A stretch of 64,000 nt of DNA, taken from the NCBI RefSeq assembly GCF_910592395.1, contig NC_088311.1, positions 4,218,501 to 4,282,500 on the forward strand, in the 5' to 3' direction. How positions within the stretch are numbered: the stretch's first letter is position 1; each line of letters opens with the position of its first letter. A program made the position numbers and the translations under genes. The notes under the pieces were generated by a model. That model searched no databases. It had not been told where the DNA came from and saw only the letters and a list, made by a program, of their open reading frames with translations. Below, one piece after another: positions 34,375 through 50,611 of the stretch. This DNA is from Lineus longissimus. Its lineage: Eukaryota; Nemertea; Pilidiophora; Heteronemertea; Lineidae.

Positions 34375-37300
34375 TTAATTATTGAAACTTGCTTGGTGTA
34401 CATCAATAGCCCGTTCATTATCCCCTGGGGTCACGTTGACCGAGTCCAGGTCATACAGTTGATTCTCGAAGGCACCACTATCATTCGTCAATCTCTCACT
34501 CGGAACTGCGTTACTGTAATTCAAAGCGCCGGTAAATGTAGAACTGAATTTACTGTTACAAACATTATAACACGAAAGAGAAAATGAGTAATTTGTTTTT
34601 ATTGCAAATTCTACAATCAAAATCTCAGTTGTAACGTTTTCACTAACCAAGCTATAATCTGAGATGCCATACCAAGCCTAGGAGGTCCCGCGACGGTTAA
34701 TGACCTTATACTTAATACTGTCATACTGGAGTATCCGGCCATTATTTTACTTGATTCTGAAGTCCTCACAATTCATCACTCGTACCAATATACTTACGAT
34801 TTCCTAATGTACCAAATGGCAACCACGACCAATACAATCACGAGTAACGCACAGCCAACGCCAATGCCAATGTATTCACCACTCTCTGCAAGGAAAATGC
34901 ACATAACACACGGTAAACTCAGCCGTAAATACTTAGATTTTATGAATAAATGGTCTTGTTGTTTATATTATTTTAGCCGTTGTTTATAGGTAGGTCTCAA
35001 CTTGATACCTATCTCAGGATGAGACTCTGGGTATGATATTTGAGCATCTACAGGATCATATATCTTAATCTGAATCGAGCAACACGTTTTCTAAGAATCA
35101 TCCCTGCACTTATAAAAAATAAACCTTCCTTCTTAGTGCTGGAAGATACCGCAACCTTACTTGAAACCTCTGGCTGCGCAACACTTACTATCTTTTCCAC
35201 CTTCAGTTTGCTTTGCATTGGTACCATTCCCTTCTGAAAGAAAAGATGTAACCAGGCATGAACTACATTACAGTCATTAGATTATTCGACGAGTCATAAA
35301 TATTACGGGAATGCATCATCATTACCTGTGTTCAGTGTGGAATTTCCCGTGCTGACCGTCGAAATATCAGTGGTCGCTGCAGTCGACAGTTGCTTCGTCG
35401 TAGTAGCGCGTGGTTCCTTGGTCGTAAAGTTAAGAGTTGGAGTAACGCCCGCCGTAGTACTTTCATGGGAGTTGTCAGTTGTTGGCGTTCTTGTCGAAAA
35501 ACGGCCACTCGTTACGGTTGCTGTGGAATTGGGTTCAACGGTGACAACTTTAATAGGTGAAGAAGTGGTTTCAGAAGCAGTGGTATTTAAAATCCACTCT
35601 GTAGAAGGTACAGATGTTGTGCCTTCCTTTATAGCTGCGCTGGTGGAAGTTGATTCCGGGGACGTTGTGGGTGAAGTGGGTGTTGTCGTTGTTGTTTGTG
35701 TTGCTATCGGTGTTACTGTTACTGTAGTCGTTGTCGTTGTCGTTACAGGTTTGACTGGCGGCGAAGTTGGTACTGAAAAAAAAGGTTGAAATCTTGCTTC
35801 ATACTCACGTCTAACATTCGTATCACACAGACGGGTTTAGCTTTACAATCCGTGCGAGTTTATTAAACTGACAATATGGATTATTTGGTAAATTTGACCA
35901 GTACTGTTTTGGACACACGCTTCAGAAGCGGCTAGTTAGATTTTCTGTCATTTTACCTAAATCCCTGCCATACCATTTCAGGCCATTGCCTGCATCAAAA
36001 CTCTATCGGGCTCCTCAGTATTCTCAATGAGACTGAGAGACCATAATTATTCGCAAGTAAAGTTTAAGTCCCTTAAACCTTAATGCAAAGCTGAATAAAT
36101 ACACGCCGGTCATCCTACCTGGAGCAAAGAGGCAACCTTGTGTTACATTAACACTCCACTCCTTAGTTTCTGTGCAGCGTGCCTCCTTTTGTTTGACAGA
36201 CCAATATTCGTCGAAGAAGAAGCCAGGCCTGCACTCCACCGTTACGACGTTCCCATAGGCATGACTCACCCAATCTGCATCCGCGTTAGTGAGGTTGTCA
36301 AGACGGGGGCAGCGAACCCCTGCAGAAAATGAAAATAGTTTTGCATAATTCAGTGACCGTTGAAATTGCGATATGGTGATTGCTCCAACCGATTAGTGGT
36401 TCTGGTGTCATGTTTTGTGCACTATTTTTACGGGCACTGTATCAGCGTTTTCATGTTATTCGATGAAAAAAATGTAGATGCACCCTTAAGTTTATTTCAC
36501 GAAAAATGGACACTTACTAAAGCAGCCAAGGATGACTATAGACCATTCACCAGTTGGCAAACAAACAGCTGTCTTGTAACCCGTGATCATAGGCTCGTGA
36601 CCCTTGTCACACGTTATGTTCGCTTGACCGCCAATCATCAGACTGTCATAAGTCGCATTGCCGCCATGTACGTTTGGTATTGGACACGTGATAACTGCAA
36701 AGAAGACGTGATTATTAGGAAAGAATACCTGATAACTGAAAAGAAGAAGTGAACATCACAATTGAGCAAAATCGCCAACAGTAAGGCCTTGAATTAGCAG
36801 TTTAGTGTAACGGGGAGTCAAAGCGCAGTTCATTCCGCAAAAAAAGGCATTTTAGAGGTTCCTAAAAATTGGTGGGTAGGCAAAACACCACTGATACTGA
36901 TAGGCCTACTTCTGAATGCAGTTCATTCTACAAAAAGTTATAACATGGCATCGAAGCTCAGACTAAAATTGTTCATTAAATAGCAATAGCAATATTGTCC
37001 GCGATATACGAACTACGTTACACCTAGTTTTTGCCCCTACCTTCACAAAACAGCTCTGGTCCACTCCACGACCCAGTTTCCAAACACTCCCTCTTCCCAT
37101 CCGTACTGTTGACCAATCGGTACCCACTCTTGCAGGTGTACGACGCCACCGCTTGGTATTCGCGGTCGACATTTTGAATGTCACCGTTCAAGGGGGCTGT
37201 CAGAGCCGGACATCTCACCACTAAAATGGTCAAAGAACATTTTTCCATCCGCAAAAATGTATTGTTTCCACAATCTCAAAGGAGGATTGTGTTATAATGT

Positions 37301-40300
37301 AATTAAATGGCACAAATGTATTTTTTGAAGATTCAGCTTTCTCTAAAACCTATGTGTGATATTTTTTCAAATTTGATGAAGCTCACCGTCACATGTGGGT
37401 AATCTTCCGCTCCAGATACCATCAGCCTGACAGGTGATGTTAGCGGGCCCGTTCAAAGTGTAGCCCTTGTTACACTCGAAGGCAAGTACCGAGTTGGTAG
37501 TCGATCCATTCCCTATGACTTTGCCAAACGTGGGGTCACCAATCTCTTGGCAGCCTATGCTTTCACTAACTGAAAATAGTGCGAATCGTGTAAGGCAATA
37601 TTGACATAAAGCTCTTGCGAACATTCCCACCTCAAGATTGGAGCATTGTATTCAATATGCACAAAGAGTAACGGTAACGAAGGCCTCCTATTTCAGTCGT
37701 TAACGAAAAAGGATGTCGTTCTCGGAATGTAAAAATTGTTGCTTACACTGACACACTGGTGTCGTCCCATTCCAAGTGCCTTCCTTTTGACAAACCCGGA
37801 CAGATTCGCCCACCAGGTAGAAATTTTCATCGCAAGTGAAGATAGCTTTACTCCCGATTGCCTCACTGTCAAATTTAACACTGCCATACTGCGGACCGCC
37901 AAGCCTGGGACACTGGATTTCTGAAGAGAAAAATACATCCAATATTTGTATGCCAGCGAGAATGCATGAGAAAACTGTGTTGCATTGTGTCAAAGGCGCG
38001 ATTGCGAGAACGCGCGCGTCCCGGATTTGTAAGATTCAAGCTAAATCGCACTCCCAGTCGGTGAAAACCTACCCAGAGCCTTAGAAATGCTTGTGATGTA
38101 CTTGCGGCGAACTTGCGATGGTGATGCGATGATCTTGCGGCCGTTTTTGTAACTGAATATTCAACGGAATAATATTCCGCTAGCAGCAGTTTTGCCGATT
38201 ACGATGTATTATGCTCAAAAACGCAGATGCAGCTCCTTGTCGACTGGTGGTGATCAGAAATTGTATTGACCACACCTCATCGCAAGACCGTCGTAAGAAA
38301 TCGGAATGATGGTCATGGCTTCCCTGCTTGTCTAATGGATGTCATTCCAGAGCAGAGCAAATCACGTTTTCTCCGACTTTTTCTCGCAGATCTGTAGGTA
38401 ACTGGTACGTAGTAACCGAAAGTGGAAAAAGGTTTTAGAAAACTTGTGCTGGTTGAGCAAGAACATGATTCATTTGGACTGCGTTTCAAACCTCCAGTCA
38501 TATAAATACACTATCTCCCGGCGTCGTCTTCTTTTCAAGATAATGCTCAGTGTAAGGAACCGACAAATATTGTCCAAAATGTGTGATGACGCCGGCATTC
38601 TGCACCCGATACTTACGAATACAGGTTGGCCTCGGTGCCTCGGTCACCTGGTGCCATTTCTTGTCACTTGCACAGGTCAAGGCCAACTCGTCCAGGTCAT
38701 TACTGTACCTGTAGCCATCATTGCAGTGGAACTTGGCAATGTAGTTTTCGTTGTAGAGAGCTTGCGGGTTGGTGTGTTTTCCATATGTAGCGTTGGCGGG
38801 TAGGTCACTCTTCTTGCATCCCAAGACTGTAGTCAACAGAATGATATCGGCGCTTATATATCGTTACCAAAGGCAATAGCGGATTTTTAATCCTCCTGGG
38901 AAGCCAATCATGCTCGTGAGAGCTTCGGATTGATCAAATAATATAAATATAGGTAAACTTTGGAATCTTGCTACAAGTATCCGTTGTTGTAATGAGACGC
39001 AACGTCTCATAAAATCTTTTTTAAACATTGTTTTCGTTTGTACATGATCGTCCTTGTCGGTGCTTGAGAAACACGAAGATAAATACATCTGTGTGACCCC
39101 TACAATACTATTGTCAAGCTTAGACTTGGACATGGGAACAACAAAGAAATGACGAATTGTGTATTATGTCATAGTGTTCCCCATCATTGTTCCCCATCAG
39201 ATTGAAGCCTTGTGTGCCTCCTAGGCACAGAAAGGATTGAGTAAGAATTACACAGTGGAGGAACAGATAAACGCATCAGAAATTCACAGGGTGTCCTAGA
39301 TGATCGGGACAGATATCTATTGCTTGTGTAACACGACTCCGCGTATTGTAAAAATGTTCACGTTCAACTCACCAGTAAACTGAATCCTGAATCCAAGTCC
39401 CTCTTTCCGGGACCAGAAAACGACGTTGCTGTTTCCCAGTGTGTCCATCATCATATTGTATAAATCCATCTCACAGAATTGTTTTGAGTTTTCACCTGCA
39501 TATTCTGTTAAATTTGAAATTGTGAGGTACGCATTTCTGCAGCTGGTTCCAAGGTTGAATGAATACACCTAAAGAAGATAAAATGCAATCCTAAAAAATA
39601 CTATTCCGAGAAGAAACTGCCTGCCCTGCCCGCGATATTTGCCAGCACTCTTCTACAGTATGTGATCAAGGTGACATAAAATGTTAGTAACTCTTCCTGT
39701 GCGCAACAAGATGACCGCTGGAAGGCCAGGTCACTTGGCAAAAAGGAAAAATAGAGAGGTACTATACATATATCATTGACTCAACTTTCAATAGTCCCAG
39801 CTGTTACGAAACATGTTCCGCCAAAGGACAACAGTTCAGCAGACGACTCAGATGCCACGCGGCAGGGATAACCTCGGTTCACCATTCAGCTGAGCAGCTG
39901 AAAGAACATATATTTGTTGTTTTGTGTATCTATCGACAGCATAATTACCTTGAACGAAATGTGCTGCCCTGGGGGGACGATGACTTGCCACTTGCAGTTG
40001 TTCTGAATGGGAGAGTATAATGGGTAGTTCGGGCTGATGATGTCACTCTTTTCTACGTCTTCATATGTTCCATTACAAATTGGGATTCCTTGATGAATAT
40101 AGAATTGTTTGGCGATAAGTGTCGACGACAATGGAGGGGTGAGGGACCGTTTTGGGTAGGAATTCTTTAACTTATGGCGTATATTGAGGAACATTCCGGT
40201 GATTTTGTGTGCTCGTCTCCATGGCCGTTTAAGTAATGCCAAAGCTCCTGCGGTCAAGATCGGAAAAGTGAAAATGCAGTTGCACAACATTTATAATTTG

Positions 40301-42410
40301 TGTTGCTTTCCAACACAACAGTTGCAAAAACATAATGTGCTGCTTCCAAACACGCGGCCAGCCACCGTTCGAGGCCTCCGCGGGAAGGCCCTCCAGTCAA
40401 TGCTGGGTCGGACGTGGTGTCCTCGAAGAAAATGCATGTACAGTGGAACCCCGGTCGGCGACCACCCCGCTATGGCGACCAATCGCCGGTCCCGGTTTGC
40501 TCTCTAATTACCATAACAAGGCCCCCGGCTCAAAATGAAGAAACATCATCAGCCCCAAAAAAATTGGCTTTGAAAATTTTTCAGAATTAATTTTGGCGGG
40601 AAAACTTAATCATGCATTTTGTCCCCGGATTTTCAACTTCACTAACACGACCACCCCGGTGACGCGACCATTCAACATAGGTCCCATGAGTGGTCGTGTT
40701 ACCGAGGTTCCACTGTTCAAATGTAAGGACGTAGAAATAAGATTTACATGTACATACCTTCTATAAGGAACTCAAATCCTTCAGCATTTCCGTTCGAACC
40801 ATCGAAGGCGATGCATACCTCCAAACCTGCACTAAACACTGTGGCTTGCTTTGGTTGATTAAACCCTGTGTATCGTCTTAATTCCCAACCTTTGCAATAA
40901 GTGCCATTGGCAGCCCCTTCGGCGATTGTGACGCTATCTCTTTCAGCTAAGGACAACGTTTTCAGAGCGACCCGAGGACGAAGACCAGTACCGAACTTGA
41001 AGCTTTTCGCCACCTTGCTGCCAGGTGGATACACGGACGGGTAGTTTGGTGATGTGAATGTCTCACCCGCTGAAATTACGAATAAAAAAGATAAATCAAC
41101 CACGTCATTTGCAATAAAGGAGGTCCTTCTGAAGGCAATGTTCGCATTTTATCACACATTTTTCATGTAAAATAAGAAATAAACATGCCATAAATTAGCC
41201 ATGAATATAAATATAAACATGAAATGAGTACAGCTATGTTATCACAGCAGCCAGTGCAAAAAATCCGGCAAGTAAATTCTATCTATATCATTATCTACGC
41301 TACAGCATTGCTTAAAGCGGATGATAGCCCTGTTTTCTTAAATTACAATGTCAAACAAAAATGTGCAAAACGAATAGAACGGGGACGTGTTTGGAGAAGG
41401 AGGACGCTTTTGCACAAAATCTTCAACATATTAAGATGGAAAGGGTCCACCTGACCTTGACATAAAATTTGCAAATTGCACTGGACATCATCACTTTCTG
41501 CGTTGCGAATCCATGCGATTTTGATATTTGCGATGTCACTGATCAACATCCGAAATGTCCCTCCACGAGATCAAATTTAATGGTGATTAAAATCTAGCGC
41601 CAGTGCACTCATCGTATTATCAAGTATGTATCCATATACTTGGTGTTATCAAATGCCAACACGCCAGATGGCAGGTTATCATCATCACTTTAACACCTTT
41701 GGTCATTAGCCCATTAAAATTCAACTGACAAGTGTCTTGTGTATACATTTATCCAGTGATAAACATATGCACTGACCGCGAATCGATACCAAGAAGTATC
41801 AAACGATCTCTCAATGTCAATACTTCCATTTAGATGGGGGGTTTTCAAAAGCCTGTGGATCGTGAATGTGTGTCTAAATATAAGGGGTTGCGAAAGGAGT
41901 GATACAAGTCACTTTGATTAGAAGATGATTTTTGTTATACGTGTAGGAGGTGAATAAAAGAGTTTGGAAAGTCCGACTCCCTGTGTAAAGATGTCTTAAT
42001 CTGTTCAAATTTCGAACGTCAATCTCGCTAAAGGTCCATTCTACTAATCCCAGATATGCAAGAAATTCGAACACTTTCTATTTCTATGTACATCAGAAAC
42101 ATATTCAATTTATAAAATGGATTTTTTTCGGACGTTTTTTCATGCTCACTGTCTTCACATGAACGGGTTTTTGGGACAGTGGTGAGTTAACGAAAGGGAT
42201 TAGAGGCATATGTCAACCAGAGTGATTTGGAACGAAAATGCTCTGAAAATCATATTCTCTCATGATCTATAGTAATATTTGATTTTACAGTCTGTCACGC
42301 TTAGATATCAAGCATAGGTAGCCCCCGATGCCTTAGCCTGAGTACTTACCCACGTAACCACTGGTGACTAACACAACCAGGGCAAACGACAGAGCACGAA
42401 GGGCCACCAT
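34375..42410 (-). CDS. CUB/CCP (sushi) single-pass membrane receptor, about 860 aa
   Basis: Fourteen coding exons, nearly all phase 1: 42350-42410 (signal peptide MVALRALSFALVVLVTSG), 40758-41069 (CUB1, lacking the first Cys pair), 39949-40088 plus 39373-39568 (CUB2, four Cys), then six one-exon CCP domains at 38617-38826, 37747-37920, 37387-37569, 37041-37220, 36518-36694 and 36119-36319, each with the C...C...W...C pattern. These are followed by a Thr/Ser/Pro-rich stalk (35326-35772, about 149 residues, mucin-like and likely O-glycosylated), a 15-residue linker (35189-35233), a membrane helix (34798-34885, GIGVGCALLVIVLVVVAIW) and a tail of about 55 residues (34375-34543) with LNYSNAV and FENQLYDL. 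YSN fits a Grb2-type YxN site. CUB and CCP domains bind proteins or glycans, so a recognition or adhesion receptor is likely. An alternative first exon lies at 42658-42718. Confidence 0.88.
38101..38297. mobile_element. MITE-like element
   Basis: About 200 bp with ~21-bp inverted ends: left cttgcggcgaacttgcgatg, right (reverse complement) cttacgacggtcttgcgatg. It lies in the intron between the CCP1 and CCP2 exons of the receptor gene. Confidence 0.6.
40441..40715. mobile_element. Pogo/Tigger-type MITE
   Basis: A 275-bp nonautonomous element in the CUB1-CUB2 intron. The left end cagtggaaccccggtcggcg and the reverse complement of the right end cagtggaacctcggtaacac form terminal inverted repeats of the CAGTGGAACC-type known from pogo/Tigger elements. 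A TA precedes the left end; the right side reads tt, so the TA target duplication is decayed. Confidence 0.75.
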
Positions 42411-42840
42411 GTCCGCTGTCTGCGGTAGCCGTGTAGAAAGATCCAGACTGTCCGAAGTGCTGATTATTTCGATGATTGCGACTGAACATTACTCGGTGCT
42501 CCACTTCCTTTGTGATCTCGTGGCATATTGCGACACCACATTCTCAATTGGTCAAGTACCAGATATTATGATATATGTTGTGATCTTTGATTTCACAGTC
42601 TGTCACGCTTAGATATCAAGCATAGGTAGCCCCCGAAGCCTCAGCCTGAGTACTTACCCACGTAACTACTGGTGACTAACACAACCAGGGCAAACGATAG
42701 AGCACGAAGGGCCACCATGTCCGCTGTCTGCGGTAGCCGTGTAGAAAGATCCAGACTGTCCGAGATGCTGATTATTCCGATGATTGCGTCTGAACATTAC
42801 TCGGTGCTCCACTTCCCTGTGATCTCGTGGCATATTGCAA
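42287..42840. repeat. Tandem duplication of receptor exon 1 and its upstream DNA (308-bp period)
   Basis: A segment containing the signal-peptide exon, its donor and part of the 5' region occurs twice at a 308-bp offset (ATG at 42410 and at 42718). Exon sequences differ by only a few bases and encode the same signal peptide with the same phase-1 donor. Homology between the copies breaks near gtggcatattgc on the upstream side. Confidence 0.93.
42658..42718 (-). CDS. Alternative first exon (signal peptide) of the CUB/CCP receptor
   Basis: Second copy of the exon at 42350-42410. It has the same length (61 nt), the same encoded peptide MVALRALSFALVVLVTSG and the same donor (GTGG|GTAAGTAC). It can splice in phase to CUB1. 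A good TATA box on this strand (gatataaagg, about 42888-42897) lies upstream of this copy but not of the inner one, so the outer copy may be the used start. Confidence 0.75.
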
Positions 42841-42884
42841 CGTAGTCTCCTCCAAACAAACGTGGTATATGTACGATTGACATC

Positions 42885-42898
42885 TGGCCTTTATATCG
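42885..42898 (-). promoter_or_regulatory. TATA box upstream of receptor exon 1b
   Basis: cgatataaaggc on the minus strand, about 170 bp before the ATG at 42718. No equivalent is seen ahead of the inner exon copy. Confidence 0.5.
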
Positions 42899-43155
42899 TG
42901 GGCATTCTACGATTAATGAACAGCCAATCAGGAGTCCGTTCTAGTGAAGGAGGTTAGGTTGTTGATCTTTTGTTTTAATATATGGTCACTGTCCGCTCGT
43001 CCCCGCTCCCCGGGCGCCCGCCCGCCCGCCCCCCCTCCGATTCCACCCTACCATAGACCCCGCATTTGCCCTACCCTTTTTAGTGCAGGCAATGCTTTGA
43101 ATTACCGAACATCTGGTTATGCGCTCCGACCGTGCGACCCGACCAGTACGAACTG

Positions 43156-43357
43156 CCGGTGTAAAAGTAGAAAATGTCCCCTGGAAAAAGTGTCCGGCCC
43201 TATTGTATTCTGCTATAATAATAATATTTTTATGGTCCTATTATCTGGTCTATCGAGACCATGACTAACAATGCAATAGCTCAGAGATTGAAGTACATAA
43301 TAGAATCCTTTGATTCCCGGACATTCTATCCTAGGACATTTTAAACTTCTACACCGG
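43156..43357. mobile_element. MITE-like foldback element, family 1 copy B
   Basis: About 200 bp with inverted ends ccggtgtaaaagtagaaaat (left) and ccggtgtagaagtttaaaat (reverse complement of right). It shares termini and the internal ctggaaaaagtgtc block with the element at 28965-29153. Confidence 0.75.
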
Positions 43358-43772
43358 TCCAGTGTAATCGTTATTGTAGTCCTCTGAAGATATCAGCCCG
43401 AGTCAGCTTGCAAGCACAAGGAAAATAGTGGAAGAGTACCCTCCCCTGATCCCCACCCATAAACGTGCCCGCCCACGGACCCCAACCACCACCACGCCTT
43501 TGGCTGCACATTGATTTTTTTACTCTCTCCGCCTCACGTTTGATTGGAAATGCCCCCAAGCTCAGGATGATAGGCCTACTTTTTCCTATTCCGCTGGGTG
43601 ATTAGTCAACCGAACGTAATCACGACGCCAACAGAGGTTCTTCGAATGCATTGCGAAAGTGACGAAATCAGCGCCTCCAGTCGCAAGATTGCGAAATGCC
43701 CGGTTAGCAGAATTTCTTAAGAGTCGGACCTCAATTCATTTGTCGTAATATATCGCTTACCATCGGGACGAA

Positions 43773-48197
<4,425 letters not shown>

Positions 48198-48530
48198 TGC
48201 ACCTCATGTCTTAGCCCTTCGATTGTTGAAAAAATTTATGTGAATTTGTGCAAATCCTCCCACCTGTGTTTTTTTGTTCAGTGGAATTCACGTATTTCGG
48301 TATTCCTTCTTCACCTCCACGCATTATTCATTCTGACATAAACTCACATGATCACTTTTGATGAAAGATTACATAATGGATAATATTGAATTGGCACAAA
48401 TATAGTAACAATGTAAACTTATCATATCTTTCAAAGGTCTCATTAAAAGTAAATGTAAGTTACATGTACATGTACTGTGGAATTATTGTTTTTTCAGACA
48501 ATCTGTGGCTGTTGTATACATGTATCATTT

Positions 48531-48536
48531 AATAAA
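48531..48536 (+). terminator. Poly(A) signal AATAAA
   Basis: AATAAA 334 bp beyond the stop of the chromodomain gene. Confidence 0.4.
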
Positions 48537-48618
48537 CGTGGCGTTTTTCATATTATTAGATACATATAGTCTTGCCTTTATCTTTGCTACCTCACAGCGA
48601 CTTGACTACATGTATTAT

Positions 48619-48762
48619 AAGGGACCATCTCAAAAGTATTTTGAAGCCTAAAAGACTACGGGTAAGTCATTTAGTCTTTTTGAGTGTGGTCACACCCAAG
48701 ACTAAGTGACTTGAGTCATTTTTGCTTCAAAAAACATGTACCTGTGAGATGGTCCCTGAATG
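48619..48762. mobile_element. Imperfect foldback element
   Basis: It begins gggaccatctcaaaagtatt and ends with the complement gggaccatctcacaggtaca. The arms share ttgaagc, gactcaagtca and ttagtct blocks around a gtggtcacac centre. Confidence 0.75.
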
Positions 48763-49019
48763 CATACCTTGAGACAATATCCAGACCGGCACTTGATACT
48801 GAGTTTCTCTTGAATTGGCATCAATAGAGAAGTCTGGCTACATGTGCTAGGATTGCAAATTACAGCATACTTTACATGTACATTGGACTTAGAGCCTCCC
48901 TCGGTGGATACCTCTCTAATAAGGACACCGGTGCTGAATTGGTTTGGGTGGAATTCCACAACCAGGACGCCTTTCAATTGCGGACGATATTGGAGTGTCC
49001 TAACAGCAAGGTAACACTT

Positions 49020-49690
49020 TACTTTAGACAACGTCGCGTCCAACAAGAATACACCTGCCACCTACGGAAATACTGCCTTTGAAGACATCATTCAGAATGT
49101 TTGGGTTACTTAAGGACACCCACCCAGAATATACACAAGATGTCATTGAAAATGCTTAAAAAAATGTCACATCCCACCTGAATACGCCTGATCGTATGGA
49201 AATACCGTCTCTGAAGACATTATCCAGAATCATGGTCGGTTTACTTTCGACACAATGTCACATCCAACCTGAATACGCCTGATCGTATGGAAATACCGTC
49301 TCTGAAGACATTATCCAGAATCATGGTCGGTTTACTTTCGACACAATGTCACATCCAACCTGAATACGCCTGATCGTATGGAAATACCGTCTCTGAAGAC
49401 GTCATCCAGAATGGTCGGTTTACCTTCGACACAATGTCACATCCAACCTGAATACGCCTGATCGTATGGAAATAATGACTCTGATGATATCATTCAGAAG
49501 AGTTGGGTTTACCTACATGTACGATATAATGTCACTTCTTACCAAAATACTGCAGCTGCATATGGTATGTAATTCAGAATGATGGTTTACTTGAGACAAT
49601 GTCACATCCAACCAGAATACACCTACCGCATACTGAAGTACGGAAGATGTCATTCAGAGTAGTTTGATTTTTCTCAGTAATCCAACAGCC
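49020..49690. repeat. ~91-bp tandem repeat array
   Basis: Three clean units carry cctgaatacgcctgatcgta, aataccgtctctgaagac and a catggtcggtttac block. They are flanked on both sides by degenerate units (for example near 49030 and 49600), giving roughly seven. It lies in intergenic DNA between the chromodomain gene and the next minus-strand gene. Confidence 0.88.
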
Positions 49691-50611
49691 CGCTTCATGT
49701 ATACATGTACATGCAGGACAATACAATGGTCAGACACTTCAAAGCGTGGCCTTCAGGGGATGGCACAAGGACAAGGGCAACTTGAATACACAACCTTTCT
49801 CAGTCAAGATGAGGCAGATGCTACTTGACCATACACATCTTTGACACCTGTCTGCTCATTTCCGGCAAAAATTGATGTTTCTTTATACATGTAGGCAGCC
49901 TGATAGTATCAGCTGTGTTCACCCAAGGTGAGCAACAATGAAAACAACTGCATGTATTTTGATGCAAGAATCATTTTATTGCTGCTGAAATTCACATTCA
50001 GCCAGTAATACAAATCTGCTTATACATAATTGGTGGATTCACAATATATCAGATTACACAAAAGGCATTTTCCAAGGTCCCTAGTGGTCCGGCAATAATT
50101 CTAAGTCGTTTTGGGAGTTGCAGGACATCAGCCTAGCCCCCTGCGGTCAGATAAAAAAATTAACCAGCAGCAGGTACCCCCCCCCTCATGGTTAAGTTCG
50201 TCCCGAGGGCCGGAACATCGCTGTATCGTCGAACAGTTGGCAGATTCCTGAGCGCCAGACGAGCAAAAAAAACTCTCACTGAACAGTTTTGCCTCAGTTG
50301 ACACTTTTTGCCATATGACGTCATTTTAGGGTCGTCACAACACCTGATTTGTGGCGTAGTATCCCAATAAACTGCATTGGAAGTTCGAACTTTCACCAGA
50401 AAAAGTCACCTTATTCACAAACATGCTTCTTGAGAACCTCTGCAAGGGCCTTAAGAGATGCCACAGAGTTCCGAAAACGTTAGCATCTCGTGGCATACTT
50501 TGTTAGCTTCGAGTGACATTTGGGGATACTATACCCTTTTAGACAAACTTAGACCAAATCAAGTCGAAAAATATCGGGATTTCTGAAATAAATCCGGCTT
50601 CAAAGGGTTAA
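49691..50611. other. Intergenic, no gene seen
   Basis: No supported exon. It contains a short C run near 50177 and presumably the 3' UTR of the minus-strand gene ending at 50612. Confidence 0.4.

Larger units (their letters stand above)
30947..37087. repeat. Large segmental duplication, copy 1 (about 6.1 kb or more)
   Basis: The segment from ggcaataatcaatcattag to at least the fourth CCP exon of the receptor gene is repeated in the same orientation at 57817-64000. Exons, introns and intergenic DNA all match, with scattered substitutions and small indels. The right edge of the second copy is cut by the window, so the true length is unknown. The left edge falls in intron 2 of the secreted gene, which leaves exons 1-2 out of the duplication. 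Confidence 0.95.

Noticed and set aside
35328-35789. Plus-strand open frame rich in Val (and its duplicate at 62240-62725)
   Set aside because: It is the antisense shadow of the Thr-rich stalk exon of the minus-strand receptor (ACN codons read as valine GTN-type on the other strand).
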